Of a DNA stretch of 20,413 bases, positions 6,850 to 13,018 are shown in pieces; the stretch's first letter is position 1, and every line of letters begins with the position of its first letter. Position numbers and translations under genes: made by a program. Source of the DNA: SIG565 sp045650565 (GTDB lineage Bacteria > Bacillota > Clostridia > Oscillospirales > Acutalibacteraceae); the NCBI GenBank assembly GCA_045650565.1, contig JAZRRG010000045.1, positions 1 to 20,413 of the forward strand, written 5' to 3'. A model generated the notes under the pieces. The model did no database searches. It was not told the DNA's origin and worked only from the letters and a program-made list of their open reading frames with translations.

Positions 6850-7595
6850 TGAAGAGTTCAAAAATTAGATTGCAAAAACATTTATCCGAGTGTGGTGTTG
6901 CTTCTCGCCGTAAGGCAGAGGAGCTGATTGCCGCAGGCAAGGTTAAGGTTAACGGTCGCATAGCGCATATTGGCGACACTGTTGACCCAAAGCGTGACAA
7001 GGTATCCGTGCAAGGAAAAAATGTTGTTACGGTTAAGGAAAAGGTTTACATAATGTTGCATAAGCCACGTGGCTTTATAACAACAATGAGTGATGAGCGT
7101 GACCGAAAATGCGTTGCTCAGTTAGTTAAAGATGTTCCGTGCAAGGTTTTTCCGGTAGGACGTCTTGATAAGGATTCCGAAGGACTGCTTTTTTTGACAA
7201 ACGATGGTGATTTTGCAAACAAATTAACACACCCCTCAAGTCACGTTAACAAAACGTATCGTGTAACCGTAAAGGGAACGGTTAATGATGAGCAACTGGA
7301 CAAGCTGTGCACGGGTATTTTGCTTGATGGAGTAAAAACGCTGCCATGTGATGTTTTTGTAGCTGAGCGTAAGAGTGACCGAACGGTTTTAATGTTTATT
7401 ATCCACGAGGGCAAAAACCGACAAATCAGGCGTATGTGTGAGCAGGTTTCACTTGAAGTATTGCGCCTAAAACGCACCGAAATTGCGGGTGTAAAGCTCG
7501 GAATGCTGGGTCAAGGCAAATGGCGAGATTTAAACGAAAGGGAGTTACATCGGCTTATGTCGATAAGCTCTTCATCGAAGGGTATTGAGAAATGA
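6849..7595 (+). CDS. rluB: 23S rRNA pseudouridine synthase, RsuA/RluB family
   Basis: 248 residues. An S4 RNA-binding domain (about 6-55; LQKHLSECGVASRRKAEELI, KVKVNG) is followed by the RsuA-type pseudouridine synthase domain. The catalytic aspartate is D107 in GRLDKDSEGLL (104-114); VYIMLHKPRGFITT and HEGKNRQIRRMCE are the other standard motifs. The family isomerises a uridine in 23S rRNA (RluB, U2605 in E. coli numbering) or 16S rRNA (RsuA); presence next to scpAB is the usual place for RluB in Firmicutes. AAGAGG at 6837-6842 is the ribosome binding site. The start codon overlaps the TAA that ends the carboxypeptidase readthrough frame. The stop overlaps the next start (ATGA). Confidence 0.94.
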   Translation: MKSSKIRLQKHLSECGVASRRKAEELIAAGKVKVNGRIAHIGDTVDPKRDKVSVQGKNVVTVKEKVYIMLHKPRGFITTMSDERDRKCVAQLVKDVPCKVFPVGRLDKDSEGLLFLTNDGDFANKLTHPSSHVNKTYRVTVKGTVNDEQLDKLCTGILLDGVKTLPCDVFVAERKSDRTVLMFIIHEGKNRQIRRMCEQVSLEVLRLKRTEIAGVKLGMLGQGKWRDLNERELHRLMSISSSSKGIEK

Positions 7596-7966
7596 TAAGT
7601 GTATTACCGATAAATGATATTAACGAGCTTTCGGTGTTTTGCAAACAAAACAGTATTGAGCTTTTAGAAAACAGGGGAGTCACCATAGCACGAGACGGTG
7701 ATACAGTTTTGGGCTACTGTGCATATATACTAAAGAATGATAGTATAACTATCACTAATTTATCTCCTGAGGATGACATAATGTTGGCTGACGGTGTTTT
7801 GCGAAGTGCGTTACATATTGCCGATTTCCGCAATATTAATGATGCTTTTTATCAAGATTCTGTACCATTTAACTTGCTTTTAAAGCTTGGATTTATTGAA
7901 GATGAGCATAAAAAAACACTAAAAATTGAAAAATTACACGAAAGTTGCTGTTCTTGTAATAAATAA
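7592..7966 (+). CDS. Small acetyltransferase-like (GNAT-like) protein
   Basis: A 124-residue protein that starts four bases inside rluB (ATGATAA), so it is translationally coupled. The order of elements is like a reduced GNAT fold: a strand pair VTIARDGDTVLGYCAYIL, another strand SITITNLSPED, the helix VLRSALHIADFRNI where acetyl-CoA would bind, and a C-terminal block FNLLLKLGFIEDEH resembling the 'Y-x-x-x-G-F' end of GNAT enzymes. The acetyl-CoA loop (Q/RxxGxG/A) is not convincing, so activity is doubtful. The end HESCCSCNK has three cysteines in four residues. It is the last gene of the scpAB operon; function unknown. Confidence 0.6.
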   Translation: MISVLPINDINELSVFCKQNSIELLENRGVTIARDGDTVLGYCAYILKNDSITITNLSPEDDIMLADGVLRSALHIADFRNINDAFYQDSVPFNLLLKLGFIEDEHKKTLKIEKLHESCCSCNK

Positions 7967-7978
7967 GATAAATTTTTC

Positions 7979-8007
7979 TTGCAATATTTAATCATCTATG
8001 ATATTAT
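7979..8007 (+). promoter_or_regulatory. Sigma-A-type promoter of secG
   Basis: -35 TTGCAA at 7979-7984 and -10 TATTAT at 8002-8007, spacer 17 bp, in the gap between the GNAT-like gene and secG. A TATACT at 8005-8010 is an alternative -10 with a poor spacer. Confidence 0.75.
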
Positions 8008-8043
8008 ACTACTTGTATTTAAATCAAATTAGGAGGTGTAACG

Positions 8044-8295
8044 ATGAGTCCTTTAGGAATAATTGTTGGTATATTAGTAATTTTAGTTTCGTTGTTTATC
8101 ATTGTTACCGTAATTTTTCAACAAAGTCATCGCCGTGGCGTGAATGGCGTTATTTCAGGTGGTGCCGATACTTTCTTTTCTAAGAATAAGGCAAAAACAG
8201 TTGAAAGCATGTTAGCTAAGGTAACAAGAATTTTGGCTATTGTCTTTTTTGTGTTGGTAATCGTTGCCAATATAATTGCATTAGCTTTGAACTAA
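8044..8295 (+). CDS. secG: Preprotein translocase subunit SecG
   Basis: An 83-residue membrane protein with two helices (about 4-26 and 59-80) and a cytoplasmic loop QQSHRRGVNGVISGGADTFF, the conserved SecG loop (Q-Q-x4-G-x-x-GA-x-x-FF). SecG is the non-essential third subunit of SecYEG and aids SecA-driven export. A strong AGGAGGTG (8031-8038) precedes the ATG. The gene has its own promoter and terminator. In many Firmicutes secG leads an operon with rnr and smpB; here it stands alone. Confidence 0.96.
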   Translation: MSPLGIIVGILVILVSLFIIVTVIFQQSHRRGVNGVISGGADTFFSKNKAKTVESMLAKVTRILAIVFFVLVIVANIIALALN

Positions 8296-8311
8296 TTACA
8301 GCATAATAATA

Positions 8312-8343
8312 AAAACACCTGTGAATTTTTTCACAGGTGTTTT
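8312..8343. terminator. Bidirectional terminator between secG and the convergent DUF6273 gene
   Basis: A 14 bp stem (AAAACACCTGTGAA at 8312-8325 with TTCACAGGTGTTTT at 8330-8343) and a 4-base loop. A-rich and T-rich flanks let it work for secG on the plus strand and for the minus-strand operon that ends at 8349. Confidence 0.9.
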
Positions 8344-8348
8344 CTATT

Positions 8349-9596
8349 TTATAATTCAATCCAAACTGCAGGTCGCACACTATACAAGGTGTGGCTTACC
8401 TGATAACCCATTTTACTGAATCTTAATTGCAAATGAATTGTAGCAGCGCTTGAATTGGTAGCTCCCGGTGTTCTGAGCCACCAAATGCCGTAATCGGTGT
8501 CAGAACCGACGCTTGCATTTTGGTTTATTACGTGTGTAGTGGCTTTAGCGTGTAATAAATCATCAGTCTTTAGGTAGAACATTCCCTCATTAAGACTTAG
8601 AATAAATACCTTGTCAGTAGTGTTTTTACCACCTTTAGGTACGTTATAGGCGGGGTTGTCGTGATTTATAAGCCGTGTGGCATCAATTTTCGACTTTTCA
8701 TAATCGGAAAATGCACTACTGTAGAAATCATTGTTTAACCATTTACGAAGTGTGCAATCTTTCCAGGTGGTTTCAGTCAAGGTGTCATTATAGGGAATCT
8801 TTTCAATACAATTATTGCATAAAAGCAAAATCTTGTTTTTCTTTTTATCAAGAACCGTCCACTCAATAGCTTCGGTGCCATTTTTAGTGTCACCATCCTG
8901 CTCATATTTACCAAACTTTATGGTATCACCAATTTTAGCAGTGTAGATAGTTAACGCCGCATCAGCCGAAGCCATTTCATTGATTTTTTGTGCACTATCT
9001 TTGTAATTTGATATGCTTGTGAATATGCTGCAAGCCGCCGAATTATCGCCACTATTCATCAACTCAAGCGCTTTGTTATACCTTGCATTCGGTATTATAA
9101 AGGAAAATAACAAAACTGAAGAAGCGATAACAACTATGATGCATGGAATTACAACAACTTTAATAATTTTCTTTTTGAAAAATTCGGCAACCGATGAAAA
9201 AAATAATTTTAGCTCACCTTTTGTTACCAGTATGACAATCAAATTTGTTATTACAATAATCGCAGAGGCAACAGGGTTAATCCAAACGGGAATGGCAGTG
9301 TACAGCGCTAAAATAACACAGGTCAGTAAGAGTATTATTAAAAAAATAGCATTCTTAAACACTAATTTAGGTACCAGCATATCATCTTTTTTTGTGGTTT
9401 TGACACTTGAAAGAGAAAATGCAACTATGCCAATATGTGCTAAGAACATTAAATCTACAAAAATAATAGAAAAAATCAGAACGCTGCTATAACGGTAGAA
9501 TTCACCAACATTACTTGGTAATATAAAAGCTACCGCTGTAAAAACCGCTGCTAAAATTATGCAAACGCCCGAGTAAATCTTTAACAAGTTTTTCAT
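8349..9596 (-). CDS. Five-TM membrane protein with C-terminal DUF6273 domain
   Basis: 415 residues. Five hydrophobic helices (about 5-27, 38-62, 80-104, 108-125, 143-168) are followed by a short helical repeat, RYNKALELMNSGDNSAACSIFTSISNYKDS (about 172-201), like the TPR-type linker often found before this domain. Then comes a DUF6273 domain (about 212-415): GDTIKFGKYEQDGD, IEWTVLD, TWKDCTLRKWLNNDFYSSAF, DKVFILSLNE, WWLRTPG and a final VRPAVWIEL are the hallmark blocks. DUF6273 is related to formylglycine-enzyme-like and lectin-like folds and is common in exported proteins of gut Clostridia; no activity is known. The helix count places the domain outside the cell if the N-terminus is inside. 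It starts 13 bases after the DivIVA-like gene with AAAGG as ribosome binding site, so the two form an operon. Confidence 0.75.
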   Translation of the reverse strand: MKNLLKIYSGVCIILAAVFTAVAFILPSNVGEFYRYSSVLIFSIIFVDLMFLAHIGIVAFSLSSVKTTKKDDMLVPKLVFKNAIFLIILLLTCVILALYTAIPVWINPVASAIIVITNLIVILVTKGELKLFFSSVAEFFKKKIIKVVVIPCIIVVIASSVLLFSFIIPNARYNKALELMNSGDNSAACSIFTSISNYKDSAQKINEMASADAALTIYTAKIGDTIKFGKYEQDGDTKNGTEAIEWTVLDKKKNKILLLCNNCIEKIPYNDTLTETTWKDCTLRKWLNNDFYSSAFSDYEKSKIDATRLINHDNPAYNVPKGGKNTTDKVFILSLNEGMFYLKTDDLLHAKATTHVINQNASVGSDTDYGIWWLRTPGATNSSAATIHLQLRFSKMGYQVSHTLYSVRPAVWIEL

Positions 9597-9609
9597 ATAA
9601 AATTACCTT

Positions 9610-10161
9610 TTAATCGTTTGTTATTTTTTTATAAACCTGTTCAAACTTTTCAATTTCAGCATCGGCAAATTTTGATGTGGAAATTGCTGACTGCTTAATT
9701 TCCTCTAACGATTCGGTTAACTCGGTGATTTCCTTAACAAAGGTATCACTCATACTTAAAATTTGCGATTTAATATCATTCAACGATTGGTTTGTGCTAG
9801 TAATAACGGCAATATTTTCGCCGATTTCTTGCTCTGATGCAGCACGTGCTTTGTCTGCCGCAGCAATTACGGCTTTTGCATTAGTTTGGGCGACCAAATA
9901 AAGCTTACCGATATTTTCGCTGAGTATTTTAACCTCTTCGTATTTACCTTTATAGAAATCTAAGCTTTGTGTTAATTCGGCAATATCACCATTAAGCTTC
10001 TCGATAACATCCTGCGTTTCAAAAAGCTCGTTCTCAACCTCTTTGATTTTTTCGTTAAGCATAGATACGGATTGCTTATGTGAAGCATCGGTTTTGTGAA
10101 TATATTCAGAAACCTCTTCACAATTATAACCGAATATGCTTTTTCTAAATCCCAAAGCCAT
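9610..10161 (-). CDS. DivIVA-like coiled-coil protein
   Basis: 183 residues from ATG at 10161. An upstream in-frame TTG at 10176 is less likely because GGAGG lies between them, seven bases before the ATG. The N-terminus MALGFRKSIFGYNCEEVSEYIHK matches the DivIVA membrane-targeting motif (FRK-x-x-x-GY-x-x-x-EV-x-x-(F/Y)(L/I)). A long coiled coil rich in Glu and Ile follows (about 28-80), then an Ala-rich helix (NAKAVIAAADKARAASEQEI) and a second coiled region to the end. DivIVA proteins sense negative membrane curvature at poles and septa and recruit partners; GpsB/SepIVA-like roles are also possible. It is followed on the same strand by the DUF6273 membrane gene, suggesting that protein as its partner (inference). 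It is not next to ftsZ/sepF genes, so it is unlikely to be the main cell-division DivIVA. Confidence 0.78.
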   Translation of the reverse strand: MALGFRKSIFGYNCEEVSEYIHKTDASHKQSVSMLNEKIKEVENELFETQDVIEKLNGDIAELTQSLDFYKGKYEEVKILSENIGKLYLVAQTNAKAVIAAADKARAASEQEIGENIAVITSTNQSLNDIKSQILSMSDTFVKEITELTESLEEIKQSAISTSKFADAEIEKFEQVYKKITND

Positions 10162-10193
10162 ACCCAATTCCTCCAAAACATCATTGTCTTAAC

Positions 10194-10222
10194 ATTATAA
10201 CAGTTATTGCTGAAATTTACAA
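10194..10222 (-). promoter_or_regulatory. Promoter of the DivIVA-like/DUF6273 operon
   Basis: Read on the minus strand: -35 TTGTAA (10222-10217), 17 bp spacer, perfect -10 TATAAT (10199-10194). It faces away from the nusB promoter; the two -35 boxes are 23 bp apart. Confidence 0.8.
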
Positions 10223-10264
10223 GCATAAACTTTATGCAATTATTCTTGCAAAATTATGCATAAT
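10223..10264. promoter_or_regulatory. Cluster of three dyads between divergent promoters (possible operator)
   Basis: Perfect inverted repeats lie between and over the two promoters: GCATAAA-C-TTTATGC (10223-10237), TGCAA-N6-TTGCA (10235-10250) and ATTATGCATAAT (10253-10264). The second and third overlap or flank the nusB -35 box (10246-10251). All share a TGCA or ATGC core. They look like binding sites for one or more dimeric regulators, but no regulator is identified and AT-rich DNA gives some palindromes by chance. Confidence 0.4.
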
Positions 10265-10274
10265 AGTATATACT
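10246..10274 (+). promoter_or_regulatory. Promoter of the nusB-tyrS operon
   Basis: -35 TTGCAA at 10246-10251, 17 bp spacer, -10 TATACT at 10269-10274, followed by a leader of about 30 bases before the nusB ATG. It is the only convincing promoter seen before the ten-gene cluster. Confidence 0.8.
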
Positions 10275-10310
10275 TTATTAATAATATGATTTTTAAGGAC
10301 TGGTGTTACT

Positions 10311-10712
10311 ATGCTCAGCAGAAAAATGGCACGGGAACAGGCATTTATTTTGATTTTCGAAAAGATTTTTAACGATACCTCTGTTGAAGAAATTTTCGAA
10401 GCCGCAGTTGATGTGCGTGGATTTGAAACAGATGAATACTGCATATCAGTTTTTAATGGGGTATATGATAAAAAAGATGAGCTTGATAATATAATATCCG
10501 AAAATTCGAACGGCTGGAGCGTTTCAAGAATTGGCAAGGTTGCACTTGCAGTAATGCGCTTGGCTATTTATGAAATGCTTTATCGCAAGGATATACCGAT
10601 TAGTGTTTCGGTGAATGAAGCAGTTGAGCTCTGCAAAAAGTTTGCATTACCAGAGGATGCCTCTTTTGTTAACGGTGTGTTGGGCTCGGTTGCAAAAAAA
10701 GTGGAAGAATAA
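10311..10712 (+). CDS. nusB: Transcription antitermination factor NusB
   Basis: A 133-residue all-helical RNA-binding protein that, with NusE (ribosomal S10), binds boxA of rRNA leader transcripts and prevents early termination. The N-terminal RKMAREQAFILIFEKIF (4-20), the IGKVALAVMRLAIYEMLYRKDIP block and the C-terminal VNEAVELCKKF...FVNGVLGSVA (101-128) are the family hallmarks. The acidic insert DKKDELDNIISENSNGW separates the two halves as usual. AAGGA lies 11 bases before the ATG. It heads a long operon and is followed by xseA after two bases. Confidence 0.96.
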   Translation: MLSRKMAREQAFILIFEKIFNDTSVEEIFEAAVDVRGFETDEYCISVFNGVYDKKDELDNIISENSNGWSVSRIGKVALAVMRLAIYEMLYRKDIPISVSVNEAVELCKKFALPEDASFVNGVLGSVAKKVEE

Positions 10713-10714
10713 TT

Positions 10715-11917
10715 ATGCCGGGAATTATTACGGTAAAACAGCTAAACACCTATGTTCGCTCTATTATGGAGGGGGATATCCGCCTAAACTGTGTTGCGGT
10801 ATGCGGTGAAATTTCTAACCTTAAAAATCACTATGCGAGTGGACATTTATATTTTTCGCTTAAGGATAACGATGCACTGATTCGCTGCGTTATGTTTAAA
10901 CATAACGCTCTACGCTGTGGTATAACTGCCGTCGATGGAGAAAAGGTGGTTTGCACAGGTAAAATCACCCTTTATGAAAAAGACGGACAATATCAGTTTA
11001 TGGTTGATAGTATTGTGCGTGAGGGCGCAGGCGATTTAGCGGAAAAGTTTAGATTTATTAAAGAGAAGCTTGAAAAAGAGGGACTTTTCGCTCCCGAAAC
11101 CAAACGAGCGCTGCCTAAATTTCCCAAAACAGTTTCGGTTGTTACCTCGCAGTCAGGTGCGGCATTACAAGATATTTTAAATATAATATCACGTAGATAT
11201 CCTCTGTGTCGTGTTACGGTGTCTCCTGTGTTGGTTCAAGGCGAAAACGCACCAAAATCTATCATTGATGCTTTAAATTATTTGTATGAAGCGGGAATTT
11301 CCGATGTTATTATTGTCGGTCGTGGCGGTGGCTCGGCTGAAGATTTATCGGCTTTTAATGATGAGATGTTAGCACGCACGGTTTATCAATCTCCCGTTCC
11401 AATCATTTCGGCTGTAGGGCACGAAACCGATTTTACAATTTGTGACTTTGTTGCTGACCTACGAGCGCCAACACCATCGGCTGCTGCAGAGTTGGCGGTG
11501 CCTGATATATCCGATATTAAAGCGGTTATCGATAATTATAATCATCGAATCAAAAGGGGACTTGAATTTAGGTTTTCAGCCGCAAAAATGAGGTTCTTAA
11601 AACCATTGCAATCGATATATATGGTGAACCCTTTGCAAATAGTCGAGGTTAGAAATTCTTTAGTTCGAGCTCAGTGTGATTTAATGCGCTCAAGGGTTTT
11701 TGAGATTTTTACACAGAACGATTTGCGCTTTAAAACGTTAATTGCCAAGCTCGAATCCCATAGTCCGTTAAAAACACTCTCACGTGGTTATGCAGTTGTA
11801 AACAAGCAAGGTAACCGCATAAGAACAATTCATGAGGTTATTGTTGGCGATGAGGTTAACATAACATTGTCAGACGGTAGCATTTGCGCTAACGTTACTA
11901 AGGTTGACAAGGAGTAA
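10715..11917 (+). CDS. xseA: Exodeoxyribonuclease VII large subunit
   Basis: A 400-residue catalytic subunit of ExoVII, which degrades single-stranded DNA from both ends. An OB-fold domain at about 3-100 (TVKQLNTYVRSIMEGD, GEISNLKNHYASGHLYFSLKD) is followed by the nuclease domain with VVTSQSGAALQDI (142-154), GRGGGSAEDL (202-211) and GHETDFTICDFVADLRAPTP (225-244). The coiled-coil arm region after about 265 is shorter than in E. coli (456 residues in total there), and the last 50 residues (LSRGYAVV...) form the usual beta-rich end. Start two bases after nusB; the stop is followed closely by xseB. Confidence 0.96.
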   Translation: MPGIITVKQLNTYVRSIMEGDIRLNCVAVCGEISNLKNHYASGHLYFSLKDNDALIRCVMFKHNALRCGITAVDGEKVVCTGKITLYEKDGQYQFMVDSIVREGAGDLAEKFRFIKEKLEKEGLFAPETKRALPKFPKTVSVVTSQSGAALQDILNIISRRYPLCRVTVSPVLVQGENAPKSIIDALNYLYEAGISDVIIVGRGGGSAEDLSAFNDEMLARTVYQSPVPIISAVGHETDFTICDFVADLRAPTPSAAAELAVPDISDIKAVIDNYNHRIKRGLEFRFSAAKMRFLKPLQSIYMVNPLQIVEVRNSLVRAQCDLMRSRVFEIFTQNDLRFKTLIAKLESHSPLKTLSRGYAVVNKQGNRIRTIHEVIVGDEVNITLSDGSICANVTKVDKE

Positions 11918-11923
11918 TTGATT

Positions 11924-12130
11924 ATGTCTGAAAATTTTAGTTTTGAACACTCTTTATCCGAACTTGAGAAAATTGTCTCCCAGCTTGAAAAGGAAAATTG
12001 CACACTTGATGAGGCGATTGAGCTTTTCGAACAAGGTGTAGCGCTTACTAAAAGCTGTAACGAGCATTTGAATAATGCTAAAATTAAGATTGAAACTCTA
12101 ACAAATAAGGGAGAGGACAGTAATGACTGA
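11924..12130 (+). CDS. xseB: Exodeoxyribonuclease VII small subunit
   Basis: A 68-residue helical-hairpin protein. FEHSLSELEKIVSQLEKENCTLDEAIELFEQGV matches the family almost throughout; several copies bind the arm of each XseA. An in-frame TTG at 11918 exists, but AAGGAG (11909-11914) is spaced correctly for ATG 11924 and too close to the TTG. The end overlaps the ispA start by 8 bases, indicating translational coupling. Confidence 0.95.
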   Translation: MSENFSFEHSLSELEKIVSQLEKENCTLDEAIELFEQGVALTKSCNEHLNNAKIKIETLTNKGEDSND

Positions 12131-13004
12131 TTTTTCTTCTGAACTGAAAAAATATGCCGTAGAAATTGAAAAAAATTTTAAAAATATTGCTGATTGCACT
12201 TCAAGCAACTACGAGTCCATCCGTAAGGCAATGTTTTATAGCTTGGAGGTTGGCGGTAAGCGGATTCGCCCCATCATACTTCTTGAGTTTTATAAGCTGT
12301 GCGGAGGTAAGGGTAACGGCGCATTGAATTTTGCGGTTGCTCTCGAAATGATTCATACCTATTCATTGGTACATGATGATTTGCCTTGTATGGATGATGA
12401 TGATTTCCGCCGTGGTAAGCCATCTTGCCATAAAGCATTCGGTGAAGATGTTGCCGTGCTTACGGGAGATGCATTGCTTACCGAGGCATTCGCCCTTGCA
12501 GCGAAAACTCAAGGTGTACCGCCCGAAAATATAGTTAAGGCACTTGGGGTGTTAGCTGAGTGTTCAGGTATTAACGGTATGATTGGCGGACAGATTATTG
12601 ATATTAAAAGTGAGGGTAAAACCGTCAGCATCGATTTGCTGAAAGAAATGTATTTGTTAAAAACAGGTGCGTTAATCAAGGCGGCTGCAAAAATCGGCTG
12701 TATTTTGGCGGGTTGTGAGCATAAGTGTACTTATGCCGAAAAATTTGCCGAATTTTTAGGTTTAGCGTTCCAAATAACCGATGATATGCTCGATGCTACT
12801 GCTGATGAAAAGGTCTTAGGCAAACCAATTAACAGTGACTATAAGAACCAAAAGAGCACATATTTAAAATATTTAGGACTCGATGGTTGTAAAAATGAAG
12901 TTGAAAAGTTAACACAGGCAGCGATATCTGCATTAAACAATTTTGATGGTGACAGTTCTTTTTTAAAGAATTTAACCGTTTTTCTTGCAGGACGAAAATT
13001 TTAG
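12123..13004 (+). CDS. ispA: Polyprenyl synthetase (farnesyl diphosphate synthase type)
   Basis: A 293-residue trans-isoprenyl diphosphate synthase that condenses DMAPP/GPP with IPP to give farnesyl (possibly geranylgeranyl) diphosphate for undecaprenyl lipid carrier and quinone precursors. First Asp-rich motif DDLPCMDDDD (85-94, the DDxxxxD bacterial form), GGKRIRP (44-50) for IPP binding, GGQIIDI, LLKTGALI, and second motif QITDDMLD (217-224). An aromatic residue (Y80) five positions before the first Asp-rich motif suggests a short chain-length product. It sits between xseB and dxs, as in Bacillus, so precursor supply (Dxs) and use (IspA) are in one operon. Confidence 0.93.
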   Translation: MTDFSSELKKYAVEIEKNFKNIADCTSSNYESIRKAMFYSLEVGGKRIRPIILLEFYKLCGGKGNGALNFAVALEMIHTYSLVHDDLPCMDDDDFRRGKPSCHKAFGEDVAVLTGDALLTEAFALAAKTQGVPPENIVKALGVLAECSGINGMIGGQIIDIKSEGKTVSIDLLKEMYLLKTGALIKAAAKIGCILAGCEHKCTYAEKFAEFLGLAFQITDDMLDATADEKVLGKPINSDYKNQKSTYLKYLGLDGCKNEVEKLTQAAISALNNFDGDSSFLKNLTVFLAGRKF

Positions 13005-13018
13005 GAGAGAAATTTAAG

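Noticed and set aside
8044..8183. Second reading frame overlapping secG (7998-8183)
   Set aside because: Out-of-frame shadow rich in Arg, Tyr and Cys; SecG in the other frame is certain.
9013..9492. 159-codon open frame on the plus strand opposite the DUF6273 gene
   Set aside because: It is the antisense of the membrane helices of a well-supported gene, with no ribosome binding site or promoter.
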